Source of the DNA: a virus
Virus record (IMG/VR): IMGVR_UViG_3300007512_001664
Location: 124,001 to 188,000 of that record
DNA: 64,000 nucleotides
Reading direction: 5' to 3' (one strand)
Under the pieces are notes generated by a model, which ran no database searches, was not told the DNA's origin, and saw nothing but the letters and a program-made list of their open reading frames with translations. The position numbers and the translations under genes are program-made. Below are positions 1 to 8,526 of this stretch, in pieces; within the stretch, counting starts at the first letter, position 1; every line of letters starts with the position of its first letter.

Positions 1-209
1 GCTAAATCTAATCCAGTTGAGTGACCGGTACCTGGTCGTATACCTAAATTATCTACATTTAACTCTATAACAGTTCCTGGTAAGTCATGGATTTGTACAA
101 GAAAGAAATTTTGTGCAGCAGGGAAAGTTGCAAACTCCTGTAACAGTTGATAGAACTTTTGTCTTAGATCTGTTACACCAGAACTTTGTAATTGAAGGCT
201 CGTCGCCAT
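1..209 (-). CDS. Partial tail-associated protein, 3' end outside window
   Basis: An open frame of 69 codons starts at ATG 207-209 and runs off the left edge. It lies just downstream of the tail tube gene on the same strand. The visible part has a short helical start (residues 1-30) followed by a strand-like stretch FFLVQIHDLPG, which loosely recalls the first strand of tail-tube-fold proteins such as the one at 6211-6798. A tube/baseplate junction protein is possible, but this is inference from position and one weak motif. In T4 the portal gene 20 follows gene 19; this sequence does not look like a portal start. Confidence 0.6.
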   Translation of the reverse strand, partial: MATSLQLQSSGVTDLRQKFYQLLQEFATFPAAQNFFLVQIHDLPGTVIELNVDNLGIRPGTGHSTGLDL

Positions 210-216
210 ATGTAAA

Positions 217-224
217 TATTTAAG
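217..224 (-). promoter_or_regulatory. Late-promoter-like box CTTAAATA
   Basis: On the minus strand CTTAAATA is followed by 7 bases and the ATG at 209. It resembles the T4 late box TATAAATA read by the gp55 sigma factor, and this phage encodes a gp55. The spacing would put transcription start at or next to the start codon. Confidence 0.4.
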
Positions 225-228
225 GCAA

Positions 229-819
229 TTAACCTACTAAAGCACCGGCTAGTTTACCTATAGTATTTACAGTACCACGTATTGCAGCATCTCTCCTGAA
301 GAATTGATAAGCCATAGCTATGGTAACTGTTGCAATTTCACCGTCACCTGCCATTGAATAACCAATTTCTCCACAATCAACCGGGAAAACACCGTGAAGC
401 TTATATGTACGCATTGGTTCAAATTGAGTATTTAATTGAACTAATGTAATAGTACTATTATTATGAAGTACACCATCACCAGTAGTAGTTTCATCGTTAT
501 AAGTTTCAGTTATCCAATTTTCCATTGCAATACGAGCATTAGTTGTCGCATCACAATAAAAGTCAATTGTATAAGAATCACTATTAGTATACGAAACAGT
601 GCCTGGTACTTTAAACTCAAAACCATTATAAGGGACAGGTTTCGTGGCAATAGTTTTGCCTGGTAATACTGCTGTCGTAGCATATACTAGATCATTTTCA
701 GTAAAAACAGGCACCCCCTTATTAGAAATATCTAATACACGAAATTGAAAGTCACGTGCGAAATCTCTTGTTTGCGCTACCTTATAAAAATCTTGAATTG
801 TTTGTTTAATATCAGCCAT
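229..819 (-). CDS. 19: Tail tube protein, T4 gp19 family
   Basis: The 196-residue product is slightly longer than T4 gp19 (163 residues). It has the family pattern of an N-terminal strand (residues 24-33), then KPVPYNGFEFKVPGT around residues 60-74 and a YTIDFYCD strand, ending in a hydrophobic helix. These subunits stack as hexameric rings to form the inner tube through which DNA passes. It lies directly downstream of the sheath gene, as gene 19 does in T4. No Shine-Dalgarno is evident before ATG 817-819, but a late-type box lies 11 bases upstream. Confidence 0.88.
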   Translation of the reverse strand: MADIKQTIQDFYKVAQTRDFARDFQFRVLDISNKGVPVFTENDLVYATTAVLPGKTIATKPVPYNGFEFKVPGTVSYTNSDSYTIDFYCDATTNARIAMENWITETYNDETTTGDGVLHNNSTITLVQLNTQFEPMRTYKLHGVFPVDCGEIGYSMAGDGEIATVTIAMAYQFFRRDAAIRGTVNTIGKLAGALVG

Positions 820-830
820 GATGTTATAAT

Positions 831-838
831 TATTTAAT
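831..838 (-). promoter_or_regulatory. Late-promoter-like box ATTAAATA before tail tube gene
   Basis: Minus-strand ATTAAATA is followed by 11 bases before the tail tube ATG, inside the 33-base gap between sheath and tube genes. It belongs to a recurrent TAAATAATT-type sequence found just upstream of many genes in this window. Confidence 0.4.
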
Positions 839-852
839 GTTTACTTTAACTT

Positions 853-3699
853 TTATTGTCCAACTATCTCCTGAAAATTAACATCTGTGTTAACAGCGTA
901 GAAGTTAACCAATATAAACTCTGCTGCTCGAACTGGCTTCAAATAGATATCTACTCTTAGCTCATTTTGATCAATAACACTAGCAGGGTTATTCCTGTCA
1001 TCACAAACAATAAGGTAATCATATACACCTTCTGTTTGTTTGCAGTTTTCAAACATAGGTGTTAATGTATTAACGACCTTGTTTCTTGTTAAGAACGTAT
1101 TAGGTTCAAAGATAAAGAATTTCAATGTCTCTCTTGTTCTTTTCTCTAAATCGAGGAACAATCGACGTACATTAATCCTATCAAATGCCGTAGGTGCTCG
1201 TTGTAATGTCTTTTGACCAAATATAACTATCCCTTCACCCGGGAACTGTGTAACAGGGTTAATTGCAATTTTATATAATTGATCTCGTTGACGTTGGGTC
1301 GGGCTTATTGCGATGTCAGATACACCAGTAACAACACCTCTATTAAACCCAGCTGGTGCATACCAAGGAGCAAACGCCGCATCGTTTTGTGCGTAAATCT
1401 TCGCAGCTACACCAGAGAACGGAATCCATACTTGAGCACCAGCTACAGAATCTTCTACTTTCGCCCAGTTGCCGTATGTTGTCGCAAAATTACTATTAGT
1501 AACACTAAATTGATGCCTCAAAGGCCAATATACGTGCTTACTAAAGTTCTTAGTTTTATCATCTAATACTTTTTGACCAGGTCCAGATCCTTGAACAACT
1601 AACGGGCGGAAGGCGTCAGCAATAAAGATATGATCTTTTCTTGTTTCACGTGCAAATGATTCAAATCTATTGAATACAGTTATATAATTATCCCTATAGG
1701 TTATTGCTGTACCGGCAGTGTTGTCTTTCATGTTAGGGTCTGGTGTATAGAATCCTGTACCTGCACTTGCATCACCAATATCTTTAAAAATAGTATCATC
1801 AAATGTTGATCCATTACCTATAGCATGAACTGTTCCTAATCCAGCTTCAATAGTAACGTCCATTTCAAACACATCAACGTTACTACCAATTTCAAACACT
1901 CTATCCAACTTATCTGGAATACTGCCAATATTTTTATTAGTTACATCATTAGTTGTACTACTATAAACACCTAACGGCCATAACCCTTGCTCTTTCGAAA
2001 AGTTAGCATGTGTCCTTAATCTCGTTGATATTGGTGCTGTTGCTATCGCAGGGTTGCCTGCTGAGTTGTTCGCGGCGCTAATTACACCCATAGCGGCTTG
2101 CAAGCAACCAGCATTTGTACTATTAGTATGAAGTGATCGTACGAATTTACTAGGTGCTCCTCCACTCGCTGTCCATGATCCACTCTTTGTACTAATATAC
2201 GGGTTTACTAAAACTTGAATATTAGGAGAACCAGATTCAACATTTTCAATGAAAAACGAGTTTTGTGGTCCACCGTTTTCGTTTTGAACCCTTCTAGAGG
2301 AATCTAATGAACCTGTATATCCTTCCGCTAAAAATTGAGTTAATTCAATTTCAGAATTTGAGAATGGAGTGTTTCTAATTTTAAAAATACCTAAATTAAT
2401 ACAGTCAATAAATTCAGGCCCTAGTTCCCATTTAGAGATATTTTCAAGAGATTTACTCACATTACTCTTTTCATCAGTTGCAGCGCCGGATAATGAAAAG
2501 TCATATCGGGATGTTGGAACAGTCGCAAAAGCAGCTGGAGTTTTATCTCCTGTTGATCCTGTAGTATAAATACGAGCACCAGCTGTATCATAAGGAGTGG
2601 ATGGGTTAGTACTAGAACTATCTGATATCGCAGCATAATAACCTTCAAAATTGTCGTTAGTATACGTAGCGCCTTTATTTAAAACAATAATACCTGCTTT
2701 ACCTAATTCAGTTGTATTACTAGTAAATGTATTATTAGTTCCTGCGGATAAGTTATTTGACCAAGTAATATTACCATCCTTTACTGCATTGAATTCGTCT
2801 TCGGTTAATTCAATTAAAGACGGATTACCAATAACATAATAATTAGACGAACTTAAAGATACTGTTGTACCGTTATCAGCAGCAAATGGCATATTACCAA
2901 AATTATGTGCGTCTTTACAAAACACCTCACCAGCCACTAATGTCGCACCTGTAGCAGTAAGAGCAGCAAATTCAGTAGCTCCCGACCAGGCAGAGGCAAC
3001 TGCAGTTAGGGTGGTAGAGAAAGAATCAGGTCCAGTGTTTGCACCGTTGCCTTTAGCGTCTCCTTTATGTCCAGATAACGCGGCATAAATGTTCGTGGTT
3101 GTAGATATATAATTTAAGTTATCGTTAGCGTCTTTTATGATTAATTCTACACCTAATTCTGAACCGGTGCCGCTGACGCCATATGAAAACCCTTGTGAAT
3201 TGTAGCCCGTTGGCGGCGCGGCCCAACCTGCGGAATCACCTGAAGGCGATCCTACTGTTGTACCATTGTGTTGTGCATTCGTGGAATCCCAGGCGGCGCT
3301 AGCCATACCAAATACAGATTTATTAACAGAGAGAGACCCGGTTGTAGAATTAAAGCCTGTAACTGTAGCTGTATTAAGCGCAGCGACTGGGTAAGCTAGA
3401 GCAGAGTACCTTCTCGCACCAGTACTGGTACCGTATGGTAAACGAGAACAAAAAACATTAGCATCACTGTTGAATACTTGGCGTGCTGAATGATAAAAAT
3501 ATCTCTCCGCGGCATTAGTTGGCTGGCCGTAAATTTCTTGAAATTCTGCGAATGTACCTACATTAAAAATCTCATCTGTTGGTCCCTGATCGGAGAATCC
3601 TGCAATAAATACACTTGTTCCTACTGCGGCAGCAGGTCGTTGTGTTAAATCGATTTCCCTTATTTCTACACCTGGTGATTGGATTGTTCGTCTACTCAT
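853..3699 (-). CDS. 18: Tail sheath protein, T4 gp18 family
   Basis: The protein has 948 residues, against 659 in T4. The N-terminus (SPGVEIREIDLTQRP, then VFIAGFSDQGP) and the C-terminal domain (residues about 780-948, ending in strands with NTFLTRNKVVNTLTPMFE and DVNFQEIVGQ) are typical of contractile sheath subunits. The extra length is a Ser/Thr/Asn/Gly-rich, low-charge middle section, roughly residues 110-420, which would be expected on the outside of the sheath. The ATG at 3697-3699 has a good AAAGG ribosome site 8 bases upstream, unlike most genes here. Confidence 0.93.
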   Translation of the reverse strand: MSRRTIQSPGVEIREIDLTQRPAAAVGTSVFIAGFSDQGPTDEIFNVGTFAEFQEIYGQPTNAAERYFYHSARQVFNSDANVFCSRLPYGTSTGARRYSALAYPVAALNTATVTGFNSTTGSLSVNKSVFGMASAAWDSTNAQHNGTTVGSPSGDSAGWAAPPTGYNSQGFSYGVSGTGSELGVELIIKDANDNLNYISTTTNIYAALSGHKGDAKGNGANTGPDSFSTTLTAVASAWSGATEFAALTATGATLVAGEVFCKDAHNFGNMPFAADNGTTVSLSSSNYYVIGNPSLIELTEDEFNAVKDGNITWSNNLSAGTNNTFTSNTTELGKAGIIVLNKGATYTNDNFEGYYAAISDSSSTNPSTPYDTAGARIYTTGSTGDKTPAAFATVPTSRYDFSLSGAATDEKSNVSKSLENISKWELGPEFIDCINLGIFKIRNTPFSNSEIELTQFLAEGYTGSLDSSRRVQNENGGPQNSFFIENVESGSPNIQVLVNPYISTKSGSWTASGGAPSKFVRSLHTNSTNAGCLQAAMGVISAANNSAGNPAIATAPISTRLRTHANFSKEQGLWPLGVYSSTTNDVTNKNIGSIPDKLDRVFEIGSNVDVFEMDVTIEAGLGTVHAIGNGSTFDDTIFKDIGDASAGTGFYTPDPNMKDNTAGTAITYRDNYITVFNRFESFARETRKDHIFIADAFRPLVVQGSGPGQKVLDDKTKNFSKHVYWPLRHQFSVTNSNFATTYGNWAKVEDSVAGAQVWIPFSGVAAKIYAQNDAAFAPWYAPAGFNRGVVTGVSDIAISPTQRQRDQLYKIAINPVTQFPGEGIVIFGQKTLQRAPTAFDRINVRRLFLDLEKRTRETLKFFIFEPNTFLTRNKVVNTLTPMFENCKQTEGVYDYLIVCDDRNNPASVIDQNELRVDIYLKPVRAAEFILVNFYAVNTDVNFQEIVGQ

Positions 3700-3707
3700 A
3701 GTAAAAA

Positions 3708-3725
3708 CCTTTACAATTATTTATT
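3708..3725 (-). promoter_or_regulatory. Sheath gene leader: late box plus Shine-Dalgarno
   Basis: Reading the minus strand, AATAAATA (3718-3725) is followed by a short leader that contains AAAGG (3708-3712), 8 bases from the sheath ATG. This is the clearest case here of a late-type box with a separate ribosome-binding site, in contrast to the leaderless spacing at other genes. Confidence 0.5.
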
Positions 3726-3747
3726 GTTTCCTGTGAACATATTTTAG

Positions 3748-3774
3748 TTGATTTGGCGAAATAAGCAGTATAAT
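3748..3774 (+). promoter_or_regulatory. Sigma70-like promoter of rmlA, TTGATT-N15-TATAAT
   Basis: TTGATT at 3748-3753 and TATAAT at 3769-3774 are separated by 15 bases. The ATG of rmlA begins 9 bases after the -10 box, so the transcript would start at or next to the start codon. A TATAAATA sequence at 3774-3781 overlaps but is only one base from the ATG, too close for a T4-type late start. Confidence 0.5.
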
Positions 3775-3782
3775 ATAAATAT

Positions 3783-4676
3783 ATGAAGGGCATCATTTTA
3801 GCTGGCGGGACTGGATCGAGAGTATATCCTAGTACAAAAACAGTTTCAAAACAGCTTTTACCTATTTACGATAAGCCTACAATTTATTATCCTCTATCAA
3901 CTTTAATAAAATTAGGTATTAAAGATGTGATGATTATCACTAATGGTATATCATATCCTCATTTATTAAGTATGTTTAATCAAGGAGATGGTAAGAGTAA
4001 ACCATACTTAGGAATTAATTTTACTTTTAAAGTTCAACCATCTCCTAAGGGTATAGCTGAAGCACTTATTATAGGTGAAGAATGGCAAGGCGATGACGAT
4101 GTATGTTTGATTCTTGGAGATAATATTTTTACTGGTATAAGAAAACCGAAACTTGCGCCACTGGTGCATGCTGGACAGCGATTTGGAAATAAGGCATGTA
4201 TTGTGAGCTATAAAGTTTCAAATCCATCGGAATATGGTGTGGTTGATTTAAATTCACATGGCGATGTTATTTCTATACAAGAGAAACCAACCTGCCCTGA
4301 TAGTAATTTAGCAGTAACGGGTATTTATTTTTATGATAATACTGCTGGAAAAAGAGCACGTGCATTAAAGCCATCTAAGAGAGGTGAGTTAGAAATTACA
4401 GATTTAAATAAAAGTTATTTAGAAGATAACGTATTGGGACATAATACATTAAATAGTAATTATGCTTGGTTTGATACCGGTAATCCTGATGAAATGTTCG
4501 CTGCGTCTATGTATGTTAAATCTATACAAGATAGAACTCAAACAATGATTGGATGTATTGAAGGAGAGGCATATAAACAAGGGTTTATTACACGAGATGA
4601 GTTTATAAAAATTAAAGATAAGATGCCGATGTGCTCATATAAGGCTAATATGGTTATGAGTTATTGCTTTGATTAA
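3783..4676 (+). CDS. rmlA: Glucose-1-phosphate thymidylyltransferase (RmlA/RfbA)
   Basis: The 297-residue protein matches RmlA in length and motifs: nucleotide loop LAGGTGSR (residues 6-13), KQLLPIYDKP near residue 23, and LILGDNIF near residue 110. The enzyme joins dTTP and glucose-1-phosphate to give dTDP-glucose, the first step of dTDP-rhamnose and related deoxysugars. RmlB- and RmlD-like genes are found at 14765-16688, but no RmlC epimerase is seen, so the final sugar is uncertain. The start cannot be later, because the LAGG loop begins at residue 6. The gene stands apart from the sugar region and has its own early-type promoter. Confidence 0.92.
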   Translation: MKGIILAGGTGSRVYPSTKTVSKQLLPIYDKPTIYYPLSTLIKLGIKDVMIITNGISYPHLLSMFNQGDGKSKPYLGINFTFKVQPSPKGIAEALIIGEEWQGDDDVCLILGDNIFTGIRKPKLAPLVHAGQRFGNKACIVSYKVSNPSEYGVVDLNSHGDVISIQEKPTCPDSNLAVTGIYFYDNTAGKRARALKPSKRGELEITDLNKSYLEDNVLGHNTLNSNYAWFDTGNPDEMFAASMYVKSIQDRTQTMIGCIEGEAYKQGFITRDEFIKIKDKMPMCSYKANMVMSYCFD

Positions 4677-4684
4677 ATATTTTT

Positions 4685-4861
4685 ATGGACGATAAAAAGC
4701 AAAAAGAATTAGCAGAGACTATTGCTGCGTTTGAAGAGAGCGAAAAAATTGCAGCTTTATCAGGGAAGTTAGAAGCTAAAAAAATTACAGTTGCAATTGC
4801 ACGTGCTAATCGAAGAGATGGAAAGAAAAGGCCTTGTTGCTCTGTTGATCCTATAAAATAA
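4685..4861 (+). CDS. Small charged protein of unknown function
   Basis: A 58-residue frame starts 9 bases after rmlA. It is lysine-, glutamate- and alanine-rich and probably helical (residues 1-45), ending in a basic stretch RRDGKKRPCC. A TAAATA-like sequence about 5 bases upstream of the ATG matches the start-proximal motif of other genes. I recognise no family. It is supported by position between two real genes and by the upstream box. Confidence 0.55.
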   Translation: MDDKKQKELAETIAAFEESEKIAALSGKLEAKKITVAIARANRRDGKKRPCCSVDPIK

Positions 4862-4868
4862 TAAGACG

Positions 4869-4961
4869 ATGATTAGCAAAAAACAAAAATATGTATGGTG
4901 GGTAATTATATTTATTTTTGCCATACTAAACGGTGTAATTATTGGTAAGTATCTATCCTAA
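4869..4961 (+). CDS. 30-residue single-pass membrane peptide
   Basis: A short frame encodes a basic start (MISKKQKY) followed by one hydrophobic segment of about 18 residues (VWWVIIFIFAILNGVIIG) and KYLS. That is a plausible small inner-membrane peptide. Its stop codon TAA forms part of the late-type box of the next gene. It is very short and could be chance, though the charge and membrane pattern is coherent. Confidence 0.4.
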   Translation: MISKKQKYVWWVIIFIFAILNGVIIGKYLS

Positions 4962-4969
4962 ATAATTCT

Positions 4970-6214
4970 ATGAACAGGAGGCAGTTTATAGGAGCATTAG
5001 GAGCGTCGTTTGCTTTACCGGGATTGGAGTGTTTCGGTAATGTTTCTGAAGACATAAAAAGATTAGCTGTAGTTTATGTACCTAATGGTATAAACATGCA
5101 CCATTGGACTCCAAGTGCATATGGAGATATAATTGATATACCAAATACTCTATCTCCACTTGAAGCTCATTTAAATGAAACGCAAGTTATTTCTGGTTTA
5201 ACCCACGATAAAGCACGAGCTAATGGTGACGGGGCTGGCGATCATGCTCGAGCAGCTTCTACATTTTTAACTGGAAAGCAAGCTCATAAACATGAATCAA
5301 AAATTAGATCAGGTAAATCTGTTGATCAATACATAGCCGACAAATATAATGGAGTCACTCGATTCGATAGTTTACAAGTTACTGGCAGTAAGGCTCGTTT
5401 AGTAGGTAAATGTGATTCAGGTTATAGTTGTGCTTATCAATATAACTTGTCATGGAAGAATGCTCAACTGCCTATGGCAGCAATGCATGACCCGCAAGAT
5501 ATTTTTAATAGACTTTTTAATGTAAAGACGTTAGAGCAAAAACAATTAGTACATAAAAAATCTATTCTTGATTTTGTATTGGAGGAAAGTAAGACCTTGT
5601 CAGAAAAACTACCTACATCTGATAGAGTTAAGCTTGATGAATATATGTATGCAGTAAGGGAGGTTGAAAAGGACTTACAGACTAGAGAAAGGTTTAAACT
5701 TGATAAAGATTTTGAGCTCGATTTTGAAGTAAATAAAAAATCAAATAAAATAAGACTTTTATATAAGCTTATGCATCTAGCGTTCCTTAATGACACAACA
5801 CGTGTTATAACCTTTCTGACACAACACGATGGTTATAATGGCCCGCATAGAGAGATAGGAATAGCTGATGGTCACCATAGTCTGTCTCATCATCAAAAAG
5901 ATCCTAAAAAATTACATGACCTAGCAATGATAGATTTGTTTAATGTAAGATTGTTTTCTGAGTTTATTACTAAACTTAAAAAAGATAACTTACTAGAAAA
6001 TACAGATGTAATTTATGGTGCAGGTATATCAGACGGAAATAGACATAATCATGATGAATTACCGGTATTATTAGTGGGTGGAAAAAATAAAGGTAAACAT
6101 TTTAGAGTAGAAAAAGAAAAACCAATGTGTGATTTATTTGTAAGTTTGTTGCATAAGCATGGAATAGATATGCACCATTTTGGAGATTCTACGGGAGAGT
6201 TAAATATCGTTTAA
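4970..6214 (+). CDS. DUF1552-family protein with Tat-type signal
   Basis: The 414-residue protein starts with a twin-arginine-like signal (NRRQFIGALGASFALPGLE, residues 2-20) and continues with family-typical VVYVPNGINMHHWTP (residues 34-48), an ISGLTH motif, and GDHARAASTFLTG near residue 90. Later it has IYGAGISDGNRHNHDELP, resembling the metal-site region of alkaline-phosphatase-like folds. DUF1552 proteins are of unknown function, and I know them mainly from Planctomycetota, Verrucomicrobiota and Myxococcota. A phage copy is unusual and suggests capture from the host. A CCTAAATA box sits 5 bases before the ATG, so late expression is likely. Confidence 0.85.
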   Translation: MNRRQFIGALGASFALPGLECFGNVSEDIKRLAVVYVPNGINMHHWTPSAYGDIIDIPNTLSPLEAHLNETQVISGLTHDKARANGDGAGDHARAASTFLTGKQAHKHESKIRSGKSVDQYIADKYNGVTRFDSLQVTGSKARLVGKCDSGYSCAYQYNLSWKNAQLPMAAMHDPQDIFNRLFNVKTLEQKQLVHKKSILDFVLEESKTLSEKLPTSDRVKLDEYMYAVREVEKDLQTRERFKLDKDFELDFEVNKKSNKIRLLYKLMHLAFLNDTTRVITFLTQHDGYNGPHREIGIADGHHSLSHHQKDPKKLHDLAMIDLFNVRLFSEFITKLKKDNLLENTDVIYGAGISDGNRHNHDELPVLLVGGKNKGKHFRVEKEKPMCDLFVSLLHKHGIDMHHFGDSTGELNIV

Positions 6215-6798
6215 ATTAACTTTGTTTCTAATCGTGTAAATTCAAAAGTAGCAGAAGAGGTAATTTCTTCTCCTGTAGCATAGTTCCATTTAATTTCAGT
6301 TAATCTAGTAGGGAATGCGCCAATATAGTCCCATTGAATTTTTTTATTTTCATATTCATCTAAACCGTATACTGTTAAATTAGAGGAATATATAGGTAGT
6401 TGTTGGGACGGTGCCATTAATTGTTGAGGTGATTTATATTTTATAATATCATCTTCATTAAAATTGCCAGTTTTAACATCGTTAATAATATCAAGCCATT
6501 TATATATTGCCCAATAGTTATTAAATTCATTATCAATTCTAAAATCTAGATTTAAAGATTCATATGCTGGTCGAGCATGAGAACTGACTTTTATAGTTTG
6601 CGCACCGTATGGTAGTGTTTTTTCTGGTATACTAATGGTAGGTGTTACGGTACCAGCGACACTAATTTCTAAACTATTAGCATCGATTCTATTTGTGTTT
6701 CTGGTTATGTTATCTACAATATTTTTTATACCTTCAGGTAAATTTAAAACCAGTATAAATTTATCATGTCTATTTTTATTAAGTGGTGCTTGATTCAT
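6211..6798 (-). CDS. Tail-tube-fold protein, second gp19-like paralogue
   Basis: The 195-residue product has the tail-tube pattern: strand FILVLNLPEG (residues 15-24), then VAGTVTPTISIPEKTLPYG, a SLNLDFRIDN strand, and a closing TSSATFEFTRLE. It differs from the main tube protein at 229-819, so it may be a T4 gp54- or gp48-like tube initiator or another tube-fold adaptor. Its ATG overlaps the terminase stop by 4 bases (ATGA), so the two are co-transcribed. The 3' end overlaps the convergent DUF1552 gene by 4 bases. The fold call is fairly sure; the exact role is not. Confidence 0.65.
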   Translation of the reverse strand: MNQAPLNKNRHDKFILVLNLPEGIKNIVDNITRNTNRIDANSLEISVAGTVTPTISIPEKTLPYGAQTIKVSSHARPAYESLNLDFRIDNEFNNYWAIYKWLDIINDVKTGNFNEDDIIKYKSPQQLMAPSQQLPIYSSNLTVYGLDEYENKKIQWDYIGAFPTRLTEIKWNYATGEEITSSATFEFTRLETKLI

Positions 6799-8513
6799 AC
6801 TTTAATATATCCTTGTGCTTCTAATTCGTCCATATCTGTATTGTAGTTAGGAGCTCCGTCCTCATTAAAAATATTTATATCTGTAAAATGTACTGAAGGC
6901 GGATTCCAGCTGTCATCAATATTTTGCATTTTATAATCTTGCAAGAAGTTACTAAATTTTTGATCAATATATGGACCTAGTTCGATTTTTGCGGGGCGTT
7001 GATTATCGTCGATTTCTATAACATTATAATATTTTTGTATAACGCTATTTTCTAATATTAATAACGCCCATACCATTGCCATTACTCTGTCGTCAAAATC
7101 AAAGCCAGGCTGAGCAGCCCAAGAACCGTTCGGATACCGTACGAAGTTTTTCATTTCTACGACAGATGTTTTTGATTTTATGTCAACACATTTAATATCG
7201 TTAACCCAATATCTCATATTAGTAATACCCTTATATTTGGTATTAGTATGAGCGTATACTCCTAACCTGTCATATTTAATTTGACCTATTTTAGGGGACC
7301 AATTGACGATACTTCTATAATTATATTGGTGATATAAATTATCTACAACTTGACTACCGCAATTATTTCTTTCAATTAACACAGGAGGTGCTCCCCAGTG
7401 ATAACATATATCTCGAACTTTAGTAGTAAATTCAAACGGATTAATTTCGTTAGATGCATACTCTGCAACTTGTTTTATATGTTGTAAGTCAGTTATATCT
7501 AAGACTTGTATAACGCTATAGTTTTGACCGACACCTTCAGCTACATCAACACCAATAGTATATAAATGATCTTTATCTGGTTCTTCCCACACTCTATAAC
7601 ACCCATCGTCAAATACATATGTCGGTTCAGTTGTATTCGATAATAATTTTTCAAAGAAAATTTCATCAATAAACGAATCTCCTGTATCAAGAAACTTACA
7701 ATCAAATTCTTGAGCGAACGCTTCTTCACTACCTATAGACTTAATAGTGTCTTGTTTCCATTTTTCATCTCTACCGGGAACTTCATGCCATAGTATAGTT
7801 TCTGATTTCCAGTTGTTTACTCCTTTTTCTGCTTCTGTATATAACGTATAAAATAAGTTACCACTACCATTAGGGGTAGATGCTACAAATATTTTAGATT
7901 TTGTTGATGAGGAAATAATTGGATATACTGACTTCCAAAATTCTTCAACAAGATTATTTGGGATAAAAGCTAACTCATCTAGAATTAATACATTTACAGA
8001 TTCACCGCGACCAGCGTCCGAGCTAGTAGTGCTAATACCTATACTACTACCGTTTGCTAATTTCATGGATGTTTTACCATATTCTAAAACCCCGGGTTTA
8101 AGATAGTTCGGTAAATTTTCATATGCGAGTCTAACTCTCGAAAAAATACTAATTGCAGTTTGTTCTTTGTTAGCCACGATTAATATTCGCTGATCGTCCT
8201 GAAAGCAGGCAATCCATAAAGCGTAAATCGTCATCATGGTAGTTTTGCCTGTTTGTCTACTAGCTAAGCAAGCTACAAATCTGTTATCTCTCAGACTACG
8301 TAATACTCTTTTCTGACAAGGGTATAAGTTTATTTTTATTTTACCTCGATCAAGGTTAACAATGTGAAAAAAGTTTTCTGCAAAATAGAGAATGTTCTGT
8401 TTAGCTTTTTTAAGCGATTTGACCATGTCTGGAGTCCATTCATACTCCATGTTAGGGTTAGGTAAATTTGTATTACCTAAATAGAATTTATCGTCTTTTT
8501 TTAGCCTGGGCAC
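6795..8513 (-). CDS. 17: Terminase large subunit, T4 gp17 family
   Basis: The 572-residue protein has the ATPase P-loop SRQTGKTT (residues 85-92), Walker B VLILDE (175-180), and a C-terminal RNase-H-like nuclease with GVDVAEG near 322, LIERNNCG, and a distal FDFDDRVMAM acidic motif. It cuts concatemeric DNA and powers packaging through the portal. It starts with GTG (complement of 8511-8513), immediately next to a palindromic late-type box shared with the divergent gene at 8527. No small terminase is apparent in the window. Confidence 0.95.
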   Translation of the reverse strand: MPRLKKDDKFYLGNTNLPNPNMEYEWTPDMVKSLKKAKQNILYFAENFFHIVNLDRGKIKINLYPCQKRVLRSLRDNRFVACLASRQTGKTTMMTIYALWIACFQDDQRILIVANKEQTAISIFSRVRLAYENLPNYLKPGVLEYGKTSMKLANGSSIGISTTSSDAGRGESVNVLILDELAFIPNNLVEEFWKSVYPIISSSTKSKIFVASTPNGSGNLFYTLYTEAEKGVNNWKSETILWHEVPGRDEKWKQDTIKSIGSEEAFAQEFDCKFLDTGDSFIDEIFFEKLLSNTTEPTYVFDDGCYRVWEEPDKDHLYTIGVDVAEGVGQNYSVIQVLDITDLQHIKQVAEYASNEINPFEFTTKVRDICYHWGAPPVLIERNNCGSQVVDNLYHQYNYRSIVNWSPKIGQIKYDRLGVYAHTNTKYKGITNMRYWVNDIKCVDIKSKTSVVEMKNFVRYPNGSWAAQPGFDFDDRVMAMVWALLILENSVIQKYYNVIEIDDNQRPAKIELGPYIDQKFSNFLQDYKMQNIDDSWNPPSVHFTDINIFNEDGAPNYNTDMDELEAQGYIKV

Positions 8514-8521
8514 TATAAATA
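8514..8521 (+). promoter_or_regulatory. Shared divergent late promoter TATAAATA/TTTA
   Basis: An exact T4-type late box TATAAATA lies 5 bases before ATG 8527 on the plus strand. It sits within the near-palindrome TATAAATATTTA, which also reads TAAATATTTATA directly before the GTG of the terminase gene on the minus strand. One 12-base site may therefore serve both genes. The plus-strand spacing predicts a leaderless mRNA. Confidence 0.6.
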
Positions 8522-8526
8522 TTTAC

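Noticed and set aside
3774-3781. TATAAATA before rmlA as a late promoter
   Set aside because: It is one base from the ATG, so a T4-type start would fall inside the coding region; the overlapping TTGATT-N15-TATAAT fits better.
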